Source of the DNA: JADJXM01 sp937967285
GTDB lineage: Bacteria > Acidobacteriota > Blastocatellia > RBC074
Direction of reading: 5' to 3'
Assembly (NCBI GenBank): GCA_050249535.1
Contig: JBFWQI010000005.1
Coordinates: forward strand, 124,001-188,000
Length of the DNA stretch: 64,000 nt
Positions 36,795 to 64,000 of this stretch are shown one piece after another. Each line of letters opens with the position of its first letter. The stretch's first letter is position 1. Both the position numbers and the translations under genes were made by a program. The notes beneath the pieces were generated by a model, which was not told where the DNA came from, searched no databases, and saw only the letters and a list, made by a program, of their open reading frames with translations.

Positions 36795-38486
36795 TCATAT
36801 TCTTTCCCCGGCCTCGGCCGGTTCGACGAGGATGGTTTTGAATGACGAGAGGCGGACCTGTCCCGGGGCGAAGCCTTTGGGTTTTGTTACGAACTTCTTT
36901 TCGCAGAAGTTGACTGCCACTTTTGCGCCGCCTCCGGCCTGGCTGAATTTGGCCGCCAGTTGCGCGGCTTCAGTGATCGCTCGGGCGGGTACCTCTTTTC
37001 GTCCGGGATTGCGGAGCACTACATGCGAGCCGGGATAGTCGGCCGCGTGAAACCAGAGGTCGAACGATTTCGCGATCCTGAGCGTCAGGTTATCGTTGTC
37101 GCGATCCGTTCGGCCGACCAGTATTTCGTAACCGTCCGAGGACTTGTACCGCCTGACTCCGCTGATCCGGTCTTTGGGGGCGGCTTCCCGTCCTGAACGT
37201 TCGCTCGCTCTCTTCTGAGGCGGCCTGGGAGTCGATCCGGTCATTGACTTCAGATCAGCCTGCGATGCGGATTTCGCAATCCTTTCCAGCTTATGTTCGA
37301 GTTCGGAGATCTTCGTCTCGATCGAAGGGATTCTGCCTTCGATCATCTGGCGGCCGTTGCGGGCCTTGCGGGCAAGGCGGAAGTAATGTTCGGCCGCCTC
37401 GCGCGCGGTGGCTTTTCCGGCGGAGGGGATTTTTATCAGAGGCTGTGCTTCATCGTACAGGTCAGTAACCAGGAAGTTATCATCCTGCTTCACGGCGTTA
37501 TGCAGACCGGCCAGCAGAAGTTCACCGAACCTCTGATGCATTTCCGATGAAGAGAACCCATCAAGCTCCCGCCAGAGGTTGGTGAGCAGTTTCCGCTCCC
37601 TTTTGAGCTCTGCGGATATGTCAGCCTGAACTTTTCGGCGCCGGTCGAGGAAATGTCTTCTCTCGTCGAGCAGTCTGACATATGCGTCGACAGCTTCATT
37701 GACGGTCGGGAAGGTAGTCCTTTCCAGCGTGCTTTCAAGAGGGATGATTGAGGCGAGGATCGTCGCTTCATCGATCCCCGGAGTTCTTCGCAGCTGTTCG
37801 ATTCCCGGCGAGCAGTAAACAGAAGGTGCGGGCGGAAGTTCGCTCAGTTCTGCAAGCATCTCCGTCAGTGCAACGTGGACAGGCGATCGGGAGGATCGCG
37901 CCTCGAGTTCGCGGGCATAAACTGGCGTAAAACCGATCAGGTGTTTTTCAACCGCCGCCGCCACGTCGCCGTTCTCATGACGGATGAGCTGATCGAGGGT
38001 ATCGGCCGCGCACTGAAAAGGATCCAGCCTGTCCGAGGGGGGCGGGGGATCGACGTACTCGCTTGAATCTGACTCCCTGCTGCGCAGCGAGGCGATGATG
38101 CTGCCTGACTGAACCAGCAGGCAGTTTGCGCTGCGCCCGGTCAGCGATACGACCAGCGTCTGATCGTTACCGAATCTGAAATGCACGACACGGTCGTAGC
38201 CCAGCTTCTCGATTGAGGTCAGTCTCGTGCCTGAGATGTGCTTTTTCAGAGTTGAGACGAACTGCGTGTCATTTCTCGGTTCGTCATTGAACTGTCGGTG
38301 GGTCCGCGATGTCAAATTGAGCGTCAGCCTGAGCGGATCGACAGAGATGTGCAGAAGCCGCCCGTCGCGCAGGTTCGGATCGATCAGCAGGTCAGTCGCG
38401 CCGATCTGGAATATTCTGCCGGGCTTGTGTCCGACCAGAAGCGGTTCCAGTTCCGTGACGATGGCTTGTAGAAGAAAATTGTCCAT
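36795..38486 (-). CDS. rqcH: NFACT family protein RqcH (ribosome quality control)
   Basis: 563 residues with the NFACT-N domain (MDNFLLQAIVTELEPLLVGH ... GRIFQIGATDLLI), a central helical region with a coiled coil, and NFACT-R (YKSSDGYEILVGRTDRDND, LWFHAADYPGSHVVLRN). Bacterial RqcH binds stalled 50S subunits and adds C-terminal alanine tails that mark the nascent chain for decay. The LWFHA motif is kept. The ATG at 38486 fits the conserved N-terminus, yet only the T-run of an upstream terminator precedes it, so there is no ribosome binding site. Confidence 0.9.
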   Translation of the reverse strand: MDNFLLQAIVTELEPLLVGHKPGRIFQIGATDLLIDPNLRDGRLLHISVDPLRLTLNLTSRTHRQFNDEPRNDTQFVSTLKKHISGTRLTSIEKLGYDRVVHFRFGNDQTLVVSLTGRSANCLLVQSGSIIASLRSRESDSSEYVDPPPPSDRLDPFQCAADTLDQLIRHENGDVAAAVEKHLIGFTPVYARELEARSSRSPVHVALTEMLAELSELPPAPSVYCSPGIEQLRRTPGIDEATILASIIPLESTLERTTFPTVNEAVDAYVRLLDERRHFLDRRRKVQADISAELKRERKLLTNLWRELDGFSSSEMHQRFGELLLAGLHNAVKQDDNFLVTDLYDEAQPLIKIPSAGKATAREAAEHYFRLARKARNGRQMIEGRIPSIETKISELEHKLERIAKSASQADLKSMTGSTPRPPQKRASERSGREAAPKDRISGVRRYKSSDGYEILVGRTDRDNDNLTLRIAKSFDLWFHAADYPGSHVVLRNPGRKEVPARAITEAAQLAAKFSQAGGGAKVAVNFCEKKFVTKPKGFAPGQVRLSSFKTILVEPAEAGERI

Positions 38487-38546
38487 AAAAAATGCCGGGA
38501 CGCTGAGAACCCTTGTTCAAGGAGTCAGCGTCCCGGCGTTTTTTTT
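38487..38546. terminator. Strong bidirectional terminator abutting the rqcH start codon
   Basis: GCCGGGACGCTGA (38494-38506) pairs perfectly with TCAGCGTCCCGGC (38525-38537). The loop forms a second small hairpin (CCTTG-TT-CAAGG). Six A residues precede it and eight T residues follow, so it has a U-run in both directions. On the minus strand it ends transcription of the zinc-ribbon/RDD gene, and its U-run touches the rqcH ATG. Confidence 0.92.
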
Positions 38547-38551
38547 CAACT

Positions 38552-39874
38552 CTATCTTCTGTCGACCGGCGAGGTGCCTGAGATCAGATCCGGCAGGCTG
38601 AGCCCGCGCCTGTTAGCTTTCATGACGATCAGATTGAGCGGCGGGAAGAGGAAGGCGATGGTCGCTCCCCAGGCCCTGAGCATGATCTGTTTACGGGTGA
38701 TCGGCAGCGTCTCATCACCGGTATTGATCAGCTTCAGATTGAGCAGCGCCATTCCGATCGTTCTTTCCGCGATCTGCAGGCAGACCGACTGATAGACGAA
38801 GACGAGCGCCGAGAGCAGTATCCCCAGAATGAATAACGCTTCAGTGCCGAGCGACGTGTTGAGCATGGCATAGGCTGCGAAGATCGGCAGAAACGCCATC
38901 GCCAGGATCTCGAGATCGCAGCCGCCGGCAAGAATTCTGACCCACATCGAAGCGGGTGTGGGAGCCATCTCATACAGATGGCCCATGATCGACGATATCC
39001 CGATCACCTGTGTGCCGTTAGATTCAGTATGAATCGGAGTAGCTTCAGGCGCGGACTCTGGAACAGTCTTCGGCTCAGCCGGTTCCTCAACCTTCGGCTG
39101 TGCGGGCGCCTTCGGCGGAATAACAGGAGGCGGCGGAATAACCGACGGCGCCGGCTTTGCCGGGCTGACATCCGCGTAGCTGATCAGGTCCGGTTTCGGT
39201 TCGGGCGCTGGAGCCGTTTTGGGCGGGATGACCGGTCGTGAAGCCGGCATCTCTCTGGCAGTTCTCGCCTCGACCCGCGGCCTGGTTCCGATATCGGAGG
39301 CAGGCTTCGTCTGCCGCGTTGTTATAAACGGATTCCGAGCCGGTTTCGGAGGCTTCACCGGCTCACTGACCGGATCAGGGAAGGGCTCAGCTTCGGGCAT
39401 CGGTTCGATCGCCTCAGCCAGAGCTGCCGCTCCGCGGCCGGACCCGTATGTGGTTCTGACCGGCGCGGCCGGCGATGTCCACTTGATCCGGTTGAGCGCA
39501 GCCTGAACGATCGGATTCTGTTCGAGGTTTTTCTGGTCGCCGGCGGCCGGCTCGGGATCTTCATCGGCCTGGCGTTTGAGGCGGGCGAGTCGAACCTTCT
39601 CCTTGACCTGTGATCGCCAGTCGTCCGGCGCTGTCGGCGCCGGTTCTGATCCGGATATCGGGAATCGAAGCAGATTGTCGTCAGCATCCCCGCGCGGCTT
39701 GATCTTCGGAGTCGACTCGGCGGGCGCCGATTCCTTCTCCGCCGTGCTCCGGGATGGCATGCTGACCTGTTTCGAGCGCCAGTTGTTGACTACCTGACGG
39801 GCATTGTTATGCCTGCATCTGGGACACATGATTGATGTGCCCTGCAGTTCACTTCCGCATCTTTCACACTTCAT
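38552..39874 (-). CDS. RDD family membrane protein with N-terminal zinc ribbon
   Basis: The 440-residue protein starts with a zinc ribbon (MKCERCGSEL ... MCPRCRHNN), then a long Pro- and Ala-rich disordered region (about residues 40-300). A C-terminal RDD domain with three membrane helices follows (RILAGGCDLEILAMAFLPIF ... RTIGMALLNLKLI ... KQIMLRAWGATIAFLFPP). RDD proteins are poorly understood, and some act in ion transport. The ATG at 39874 was chosen because it begins the zinc ribbon. Upstream in-frame sequence runs through an inverted repeat and is unlikely to be translated. The ribosome binding site is weak. Confidence 0.82.
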   Translation of the reverse strand: MKCERCGSELQGTSIMCPRCRHNNARQVVNNWRSKQVSMPSRSTAEKESAPAESTPKIKPRGDADDNLLRFPISGSEPAPTAPDDWRSQVKEKVRLARLKRQADEDPEPAAGDQKNLEQNPIVQAALNRIKWTSPAAPVRTTYGSGRGAAALAEAIEPMPEAEPFPDPVSEPVKPPKPARNPFITTRQTKPASDIGTRPRVEARTAREMPASRPVIPPKTAPAPEPKPDLISYADVSPAKPAPSVIPPPPVIPPKAPAQPKVEEPAEPKTVPESAPEATPIHTESNGTQVIGISSIMGHLYEMAPTPASMWVRILAGGCDLEILAMAFLPIFAAYAMLNTSLGTEALFILGILLSALVFVYQSVCLQIAERTIGMALLNLKLINTGDETLPITRKQIMLRAWGATIAFLFPPLNLIVMKANRRGLSLPDLISGTSPVDRR

Positions 39875-39942
39875 CGTTTCAATCCCGTTCAGATCCGAAG
39901 TGAGGCGCATAACACTCGATCCGTGGAAATCTACTTCATGTT

Positions 39943-39973
<31 letters not shown>

Positions 39974-40034
39974 TACATCTGACTTTCGGGCCGATAGTAA
40001 CAGATGGTCATGAGGCAGGTCAACAGAATAATAC

Positions 40035-40102
<68 letters not shown>

Positions 40103-40107
40103 CTGAT

Positions 40108-47739
<7,632 letters not shown>

Positions 47740-48015
47740 ACTACCCCCTTTCAGCCATCCGGCCCGCTTCAGTTCCTGTTCCTCTGTTTTCAATGTTCTC
47801 TATGTCAAAATCTGTTATTTTCACTTAATGCAACTGATATGCCATTCGCCGTCTCGATGCGCTCTTCCAAGTCATTGAAAGTAATGATCATTTGACGTAT
47901 CTTCTGACCAGTTGTAACAGGACACGATTGTTGAGTGGAATTTCATGGGGTATTGCGAAACTTTACGCAATCAATGCCATCAGGGTACGTGAGACGAATC
48001 TGAAACCTTTAAAGA

Positions 48016-48657
48016 ATGATGCAAGATTTGAGCGAGAAGATCGGCGGGATCGGGGTGATTCCGGTTGTCAGCATACCGCGTGAGGAGTATGCCCTGCCGC
48101 TGGCGGAGGCGCTGATCGAGGGCGGTCTGCCTTGCGCTGAGATCACTTTTCGGACCGAGGCCGCTGCTGCCTCGATCGCCGCGATCGGAAAGAGATTTCC
48201 GGACCTTCTGCTCGGGGCCGGTACGATACTGAACGTCGATCAGGCCCGGGCGGCGATCGATGCGGGAGCACGGTTTCTGGTCTCACCGGGCACCAATCCC
48301 GTGGTGGTCGAGTACAGCCTGAAGAACGGGTTTTCGATCTTTCCCGGCGTCTGCACTCCGACGGAGATCGAGTCGGCGATGAGCCTCGGTTTGACCGCCC
48401 TCAAGTTCTTTCCGGCCGAGGCGATGGGCGGGGTCAAATTCCTGAAGGCGATCTGTGCGCCGTACAGGATGATCAGACTGATTCCGACCGGAGGGATCGA
48501 CACGGGCAACCTCGCCGATTATCTGAGCGTTTCTCAGGTTCTGGCGTGCGGAGGAAGCTGGATGGTCAAACCCGAGCTGATGAGCGAGGGCAGGTTCGAC
48601 ACTATTGCCGGTCTGGCCCGTGAGGCGGCCGACTTCGTCGCGAAGGTGAGAAAATGA
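48016..48657 (+). CDS. eda: KDPG/KHG aldolase
   Basis: The 213-residue class I aldolase splits 2-keto-3-deoxy-6-phosphogluconate to pyruvate and glyceraldehyde-3-phosphate, and can also act on 4-hydroxy-2-oxoglutarate. Catalytic residues are Glu42 and Arg46 (AEITFRT) and the Schiff-base Lys130 (ALKFFPAEAMGG). GAGTILN and SPGTNP are also typical. Two adjacent ATGs could be the start. Its stop overlaps the kinase start by four bases (ATGA). Upstream, ATTGCG-N8-CGCAAT (47952-47971) is a possible operator. Confidence 0.93.
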   Translation: MMQDLSEKIGGIGVIPVVSIPREEYALPLAEALIEGGLPCAEITFRTEAAAASIAAIGKRFPDLLLGAGTILNVDQARAAIDAGARFLVSPGTNPVVVEYSLKNGFSIFPGVCTPTEIESAMSLGLTALKFFPAEAMGGVKFLKAICAPYRMIRLIPTGGIDTGNLADYLSVSQVLACGGSWMVKPELMSEGRFDTIAGLAREAADFVAKVRK

Positions 48658-49745
48658 GGATCAAAACCAGGGAAGATTGCAAGTGGGACCTGGTTGCGCT
48701 GGGAGAAGTCATGCTCAGGCTCGACCCGGGCGAGGGGCGCATCCACACGACGCGCACGTTCCAGGCATGGGAGGGCGGAGGAGAGTACAACGTGGCGCGC
48801 GGTCTCAGACGCTGCTTCGGGATGGAGACTGCAGTCGTCACGGCCCTGGCGGACAATCCCGTCGGCCGGCTGGTCCAGGATCTGATCTTCCAGGGTGGCG
48901 TCGACCAGTCGCACGTCCGGTGGGTGAAATACGACGGAGTTGGCAGGGAAGTCCGCAACGGGCTCAACTTCACCGAGCGCGGATTCGGCGTCCGCGCGGC
49001 TCTTGGGTGTTCGGACCGCGGGCACACGGCCGTTTCGCAACTCAGACCGGGCGATATCGACTGGGATCGGATCTTCGGCACCGAGGGAGCGAGATGGTTC
49101 CATTGCGGCGGCATCTTCTGCGCGCTCTCGGAGACTACTCCGCTGGTAGCGATCGAGGCGATGGAGGCTGCCAGAAAACACGGGACGATCATCTCGTACG
49201 ATCTCAACTATCGCCCGTCGCTCTGGCAGTCGATCGGAGGTCAGGCTCGTGCCCGTGAGGTCAACCGGCGACTGGCTCCGCTGATCGACTGCATCCTCGG
49301 CAACGAAGAGGATTTCACCGCCGCGCTCGGCTTCGAGGTCGAGGGTGTCGACGAGAACCTGTCGAAGCTCGATGTCGCTCACTTCGAGCAGATGATTCGC
49401 AGAGTTGTCGCTGACTATCCCAACTTCAAGGTCGTCGCCACGACGCTCCGCAATGCGAAGACAGCCACCATCAACGACTGGGGGGCGGTCTGTTACCACG
49501 AAGGGAGCTTCTATCAGGCGCCGGTCAGGGAGAACCTCGAGATTCTCGATCGTGTCGGCGGAGGCGATTCGTTCGCTTCCGGATTGATCTACGGGTTTTT
49601 GACAGGGCAGGGGCCTCAGCGGGCAGTCGAATACGGCGCCGCTCACGGGGCGCTGGCCATGACTACGCACGGCGACACCTCGATGGCTACGCTGGCCGAG
49701 GTAGAGCGGGTCATGAAGGGCGGCGGCGCACGCGTCGCAAGATAA
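48654..49745 (+). CDS. kdgK: PfkB-family sugar kinase, probable 2-keto-3-deoxygluconate kinase
   Basis: 363-residue ribokinase-fold enzyme. The N-terminus has ALGEVMLRLDPGEG and WEGGGEYNVARGL for sugar binding. The C-terminal PfkB signature VGGGDSFASGLIYGF holds the catalytic Asp and anion hole. It is translationally coupled to the aldolase gene by a four-base overlap, so KDG would be phosphorylated to KDPG and then cleaved. This points to use of uronates, pectin or galacturonate products, or a semi-phosphorylative Entner-Doudoroff route. The identity rests partly on that context. Confidence 0.88.
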   Translation: MRIKTREDCKWDLVALGEVMLRLDPGEGRIHTTRTFQAWEGGGEYNVARGLRRCFGMETAVVTALADNPVGRLVQDLIFQGGVDQSHVRWVKYDGVGREVRNGLNFTERGFGVRAALGCSDRGHTAVSQLRPGDIDWDRIFGTEGARWFHCGGIFCALSETTPLVAIEAMEAARKHGTIISYDLNYRPSLWQSIGGQARAREVNRRLAPLIDCILGNEEDFTAALGFEVEGVDENLSKLDVAHFEQMIRRVVADYPNFKVVATTLRNAKTATINDWGAVCYHEGSFYQAPVRENLEILDRVGGGDSFASGLIYGFLTGQGPQRAVEYGAAHGALAMTTHGDTSMATLAEVERVMKGGGARVAR

Positions 49746-49749
49746 CCCG

Positions 49750-49813
49750 GGAACGCCGAGCCCCAGCTCGGCGTGCTTTGGGCAAGAAATCGCCGAGCTG
49801 GGGCTCGGCGCTC

Positions 49814-49814
<1 letters not shown>
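49750..49814. repeat. 24-bp GC-rich double-hairpin inverted repeat
   Basis: Arms 49750-49773 and 49791-49814 match at 23 of 24 positions. Each arm is a hairpin (CGCCGAGC-CCCA-GCTCGGCG type). The right outer end reads GCGCTCC. It fills the gap between convergent genes, and its last base is the first base of the neighbouring stop codon. Confidence 0.9.
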
Positions 49815-50686
<872 letters not shown>

Positions 50687-50737
50687 GAACTCCTGCTGTG
50701 AATGGTTTTCAACTCAAGAAGCGATGCGAAAGATATC

Positions 50738-51900
<1,163 letters not shown>

Positions 51901-52257
51901 CTAAGTATCGATCGACGAACGCAGCTTTGCCGGGGCGATCAGTTTCCAGGCCTCTTGAATATGGGATTCCAGCTCTCCGTCGTCGACGCGGTCGAGATCT
52001 ATCCCGACCCATCCGCGGACTCCGACATACGGCGGGCGGTAGAATTTCGCGGGATCGGCATCGATCAGCATCTCCTGAACGCCGGGAGGGGCCGGAACGA
52101 GGACCGCGATGTGGCCGTCATTGTGATGGTTGTTTGAGAAAATCGCGAAGACCTTCTTTCGGACGAAGAATGTGGGCTCTCCGTGCGAAAGCCGTTCGGT
52201 CGTTTCGGGAAGTGCCCCGCAAATCCGTCGTACCCGTTTCAGCTGTTTTTCGCTCAT
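51901..52257 (-). CDS. MmcQ/YjbR family protein
   Basis: The 118-residue protein is of the small MmcQ/YjbR fold, a possible DNA-binding double-wing domain of unknown biological role. It shows ALPETTERLSHGEPTFFVR, KKVFAIFSNNHH and VGVRGWVGIDLDRVDDGEL. It lies just beyond the rpoC terminator, so it is expressed separately or by read-through. There are no catalytic residues. Confidence 0.85.
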   Translation of the reverse strand: MSEKQLKRVRRICGALPETTERLSHGEPTFFVRKKVFAIFSNNHHNDGHIAVLVPAPPGVQEMLIDADPAKFYRPPYVGVRGWVGIDLDRVDDGELESHIQEAWKLIAPAKLRSSIDT

Positions 52258-52296
52258 AGGTCAGATTGTAACGGGTAAAAACCGCCTGTAAAGAAG

Positions 52297-52329
52297 AAAG
52301 CCGCGGAGACTTGCGATCTCCGCGGCTTT
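52297..52329 (-). terminator. Terminator of the rpoBC transcript
   Basis: AAAGCCGCGGAGA (52297-52309) pairs perfectly with TCTCCGCGGCTTT (52317-52329) over a seven-base loop. On the minus strand the stem is followed by the T-rich CTTCTTT. It lies 25 bases beyond the rpoC stop. Confidence 0.9.
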
Positions 52330-52353
52330 GAATGAAAAAGGTTGGTGCCGACT

Positions 52354-56688
<4,335 letters not shown>

Positions 56689-56690
56689 TC

Positions 56691-61133
<4,443 letters not shown>

Positions 61134-61270
61134 TGCGAATCACGCCCTTCTTTGCAGTGGCTGATTGGCCGCCTCGTTTGCGGCCCAGCCGGAATGACAA
61201 AGCGGCGGCAGGCACAACGATGTCCCTGCCGCGCGCTTCGCGGTTATGTTATCTCTTCGGATTGTATGCG

Positions 61271-61306
<36 letters not shown>

Positions 61307-61356
61307 TAAAATCACGCTGTAAAGGGATGTCAATCCTGACCTGCGGCAAAACGACC

Positions 61357-61385
61357 TCCCGGCGACAGGGAGCCCCAGTCGCCGG
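61357..61385 (-). terminator. Attenuator-like hairpin between rplL and rpoB
   Basis: CCCGGCGAC (61357-61365) pairs perfectly with GTCGCCGGG (61377-61385). On the minus strand it is followed within seven bases by TTTT, a weak U-tract. It is positioned 11 bases after the rplL stop and 224 bases before rpoB, where partial termination is known in other bacteria. Confidence 0.6.
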
Positions 61386-61396
61386 GGGAACCGTGG

Positions 61397-61777
<381 letters not shown>

Positions 61778-61933
61778 GATTTTCTGATTCCTCCCGGATG
61801 ACGATCATCTCGTCGATCCATGCCAATAATTAACTTTAATTTCGTATTACATTCCGGACCTGATTCGACGGGTCGGAATGCGCTCGTGTTCGACTTCAGA
61901 ACCGGCCGGGGCATCACTCCCAACAGATTCGTT

Positions 61934-61973
<40 letters not shown>

Positions 61974-61974
61974 G

Positions 61975-62003
61975 AAAAAACGTGCCCGGGATCGATGATC
62001 CCG
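61975..62003 (-). terminator. Possible attenuator between rplJ and rplL
   Basis: Read on the minus strand, CGGGATC and GATCCCG form a stem with a three-base loop, followed by GGCACG and a run of six T residues (the A-run at 61975-61980). It is close to an intrinsic terminator but has a short spacer. It could tune L10 against L12 output. Confidence 0.5.
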
Positions 62004-62013
62004 CAAACCGTGA

Positions 62014-62541
<528 letters not shown>

Positions 62542-62585
62542 GATCTCAGATTCCGTTTCGTATCGTTCGTTAAAGAAGGGAAGTG

Positions 62586-63275
62586 TCAGCCGACGGTGAC
62601 CGGGTCGATGTTGATTCCGGGTCCCATGGTCGTCGCGACGTTCACCTTCTTGACGTACTTGCCCTTGGCGGTGGCCGGTTTGGCCTTGATCACGGCATCG
62701 ATCAGCGATTTGGCGTTCTCGGTGATCTTGTCGGCCGGGAAGGAGACCTTGCCGACCGGGACGTGAATGACGCCGGTCTTGTCGACGCGGTATTCAACCT
62801 TGCCCGCCTTGGTCTCCTTGACTGCGTTGGCGACATCGATCGTGACCGTGCCGGTCTTCGGATTGGGCATCAGTCCGCGGGGACCGAGCACCTTGCCGAG
62901 CGTACCGACCGAGCGCATCATGTCGGGCGTCGCGATGAGCGCGTCGAAATCGAGGTATCCGCCCTTGATCTTGTCGACCAGTTCGTCGCCGCCGACCTCG
63001 TCGGCGCCGGCGTCCTGCGCCTCGCGCTGTTTTTCCGGCGTGCCGGCGATGACCGCGACCTTCTTGTCCTTGCCCAGCCCGTGCGGGAGAACGATCGTTC
63101 CACGCACCAGCTGATCAGCCTTGCGTGGATCGACGCCGAGAACCATCGTCACTTCGACGGTCTCATCGAATTTGGCGAATGAAATCTTCTTGGCGAGGTC
63201 GATTGCTTCAGGTAAGGTGTAGAGCTTGCTCGTCTCGATTTGAGAGAGGGCAGAGCGATACTTTTTTCCTGCCAT
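62586..63275 (-). CDS. rplA: 50S ribosomal protein L1
   Basis: 229-residue L1, which binds 23S rRNA at the L1 stalk and often represses its own operon. It shows YTLPEAIDLAKKISFAKFDE, GTIVLPHGLGKDKKVAVIA, VLGPRGLMPNPKTGTVTID and KGKYVKKVNVATTMGPGI. The Asn-Pro-Lys-Thr-Gly signature is complete. AAAGGA precedes the ATG. Confidence 0.98.
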   Translation of the reverse strand: MAGKKYRSALSQIETSKLYTLPEAIDLAKKISFAKFDETVEVTMVLGVDPRKADQLVRGTIVLPHGLGKDKKVAVIAGTPEKQREAQDAGADEVGGDELVDKIKGGYLDFDALIATPDMMRSVGTLGKVLGPRGLMPNPKTGTVTIDVANAVKETKAGKVEYRVDKTGVIHVPVGKVSFPADKITENAKSLIDAVIKAKPATAKGKYVKKVNVATTMGPGINIDPVTVG

Positions 63276-63376
63276 TGATACGTCCTTTCAGGTCTTAGCG
63301 TGACGCGCGCGGCGTCACTCCCTATGTTGCAGCGATGAGGCGGGGATGATGAACCGAAATCATCATCTCCGCTTCC

Positions 63377-63802
<426 letters not shown>

Positions 63803-63813
63803 AATTTTACGAA

Positions 63814-63854
63814 CGATGAATGATGAGTGAAACGGATCATCTCATCATTTATCG
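63814..63854. repeat. 14-bp hairpin, GATGAG type
   Basis: CGATGAATGATGAG (63814-63827) pairs with CTCATCATTTATCG (63841-63854), with one G-U pair, over a 13-base loop. It lies between nusG and rplK. It shares the GAATGATGAG phrase with the sequence around 17861-17894. Confidence 0.8.
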
Positions 63855-63860
63855 GTTCCC

Positions 63861-64000
63861 TTATCCTTCCTCTGCGAATGAAACCTTTTCGACTTCCAGG
63901 AACCCGAGTTCGACCGGAGTGGCGCGCCCGAAGATGGTCACGTTGACCTTGAGCATGCTCTTGTCCGGGTTCACCTCCTCGACGGTTCCCATAAAACTCG
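63861..64000 (-). CDS. nusG: Transcription termination/antitermination protein NusG (C-terminal part)
   Basis: Partial gene: only the last 46 codons are inside the window. The translation gives the KOW domain end, MGTVEEVNPDKSMLKVNVTI, then FGRATPVELGFLEVEKVSF and AEEG. The FGRxTPVEL phrase is diagnostic of NusG. The order nusG-rplK-rplA-rplJ-rplL-rpoB-rpoC is conserved. NusG links RNA polymerase to Rho and the ribosome. Confidence 0.93.
   Translation of the reverse strand, partial: SFMGTVEEVNPDKSMLKVNVTIFGRATPVELGFLEVEKVSFAEEG

Overview
The window looks like chromosome from an Acidobacteriota bacterium, most likely class Blastocatellia. This is inferred from content, not from a search. The pointers are moderately high GC, two adjacent membrane Ser/Thr kinases, a 2,543-residue secreted protein ending in the Solibacter-type C-terminal domain common in Acidobacteria, a secreted NHL protein, and many intergenic inverted repeats. 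No phage, insertion sequence, CRISPR or plasmid gene was seen.

Layout. 0.2-8 kb: a secreted M20 amidohydrolase, hemL, a TTG-started zinc-ribbon protein, rlmB, a secreted protein of unknown function and an NHL-repeat protein with a probable C-terminal frameshift. 8-14.4 kb: a class A beta-lactamase-like hydrolase, two tandem kinases (the second lacks the usual catalytic lysine), a small secreted protein and an HNH protein. 14.6-15.5 kb: a Phd/PIN toxin-antitoxin pair and tRNA-Val(GAC). 15.9-24 kb: the translation cluster thrS-infC-rpmI-rplT-pheS-(unknown gene)-pheT, then a ZapB-like coiled coil and zapA. infC appears to start at AUC, and PheT lacks its N-terminal tRNA-binding insert.

24-40 kb is mixed metabolism and envelope: M28 peptidase, rhodanese, esterase, a triple TRASH/YHS-like metal-binding protein, acyl-CoA synthetase, S9 peptidase, class I fumarase, two membrane proteins, RqcH and a zinc-ribbon/RDD protein. 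40.1-47.7 kb is the giant secreted multidomain protein, with propeller, BACON, PPC, TIG, LamG, cohesin and dockerin modules. 48-51.4 kb has a KDPG aldolase/KDG kinase pair, a Tat-exported sugar isomerase-like protein and aquaporin. 51.9-64 kb is the minus-strand nusG(partial)-rplK-rplA-rplJ-rplL-rpoB-rpoC block, with a strong terminator, then an MmcQ/YjbR gene.

The most striking feature is non-coding. Most gaps longer than about 70 bases hold a long inverted repeat whose arms match each other far better than they match other loci. Four classes are visible: GC-rich arms that are themselves hairpins (REPIN-like geometry), 9-nt-periodic arms, GTAGAAA-type arms and GATGAG-type arms. One gap carries eight tandem hairpin-plus-T-run units. 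Several elements touch or contain neighbouring stop codons, and one encodes the C-terminal tail of fumarase.
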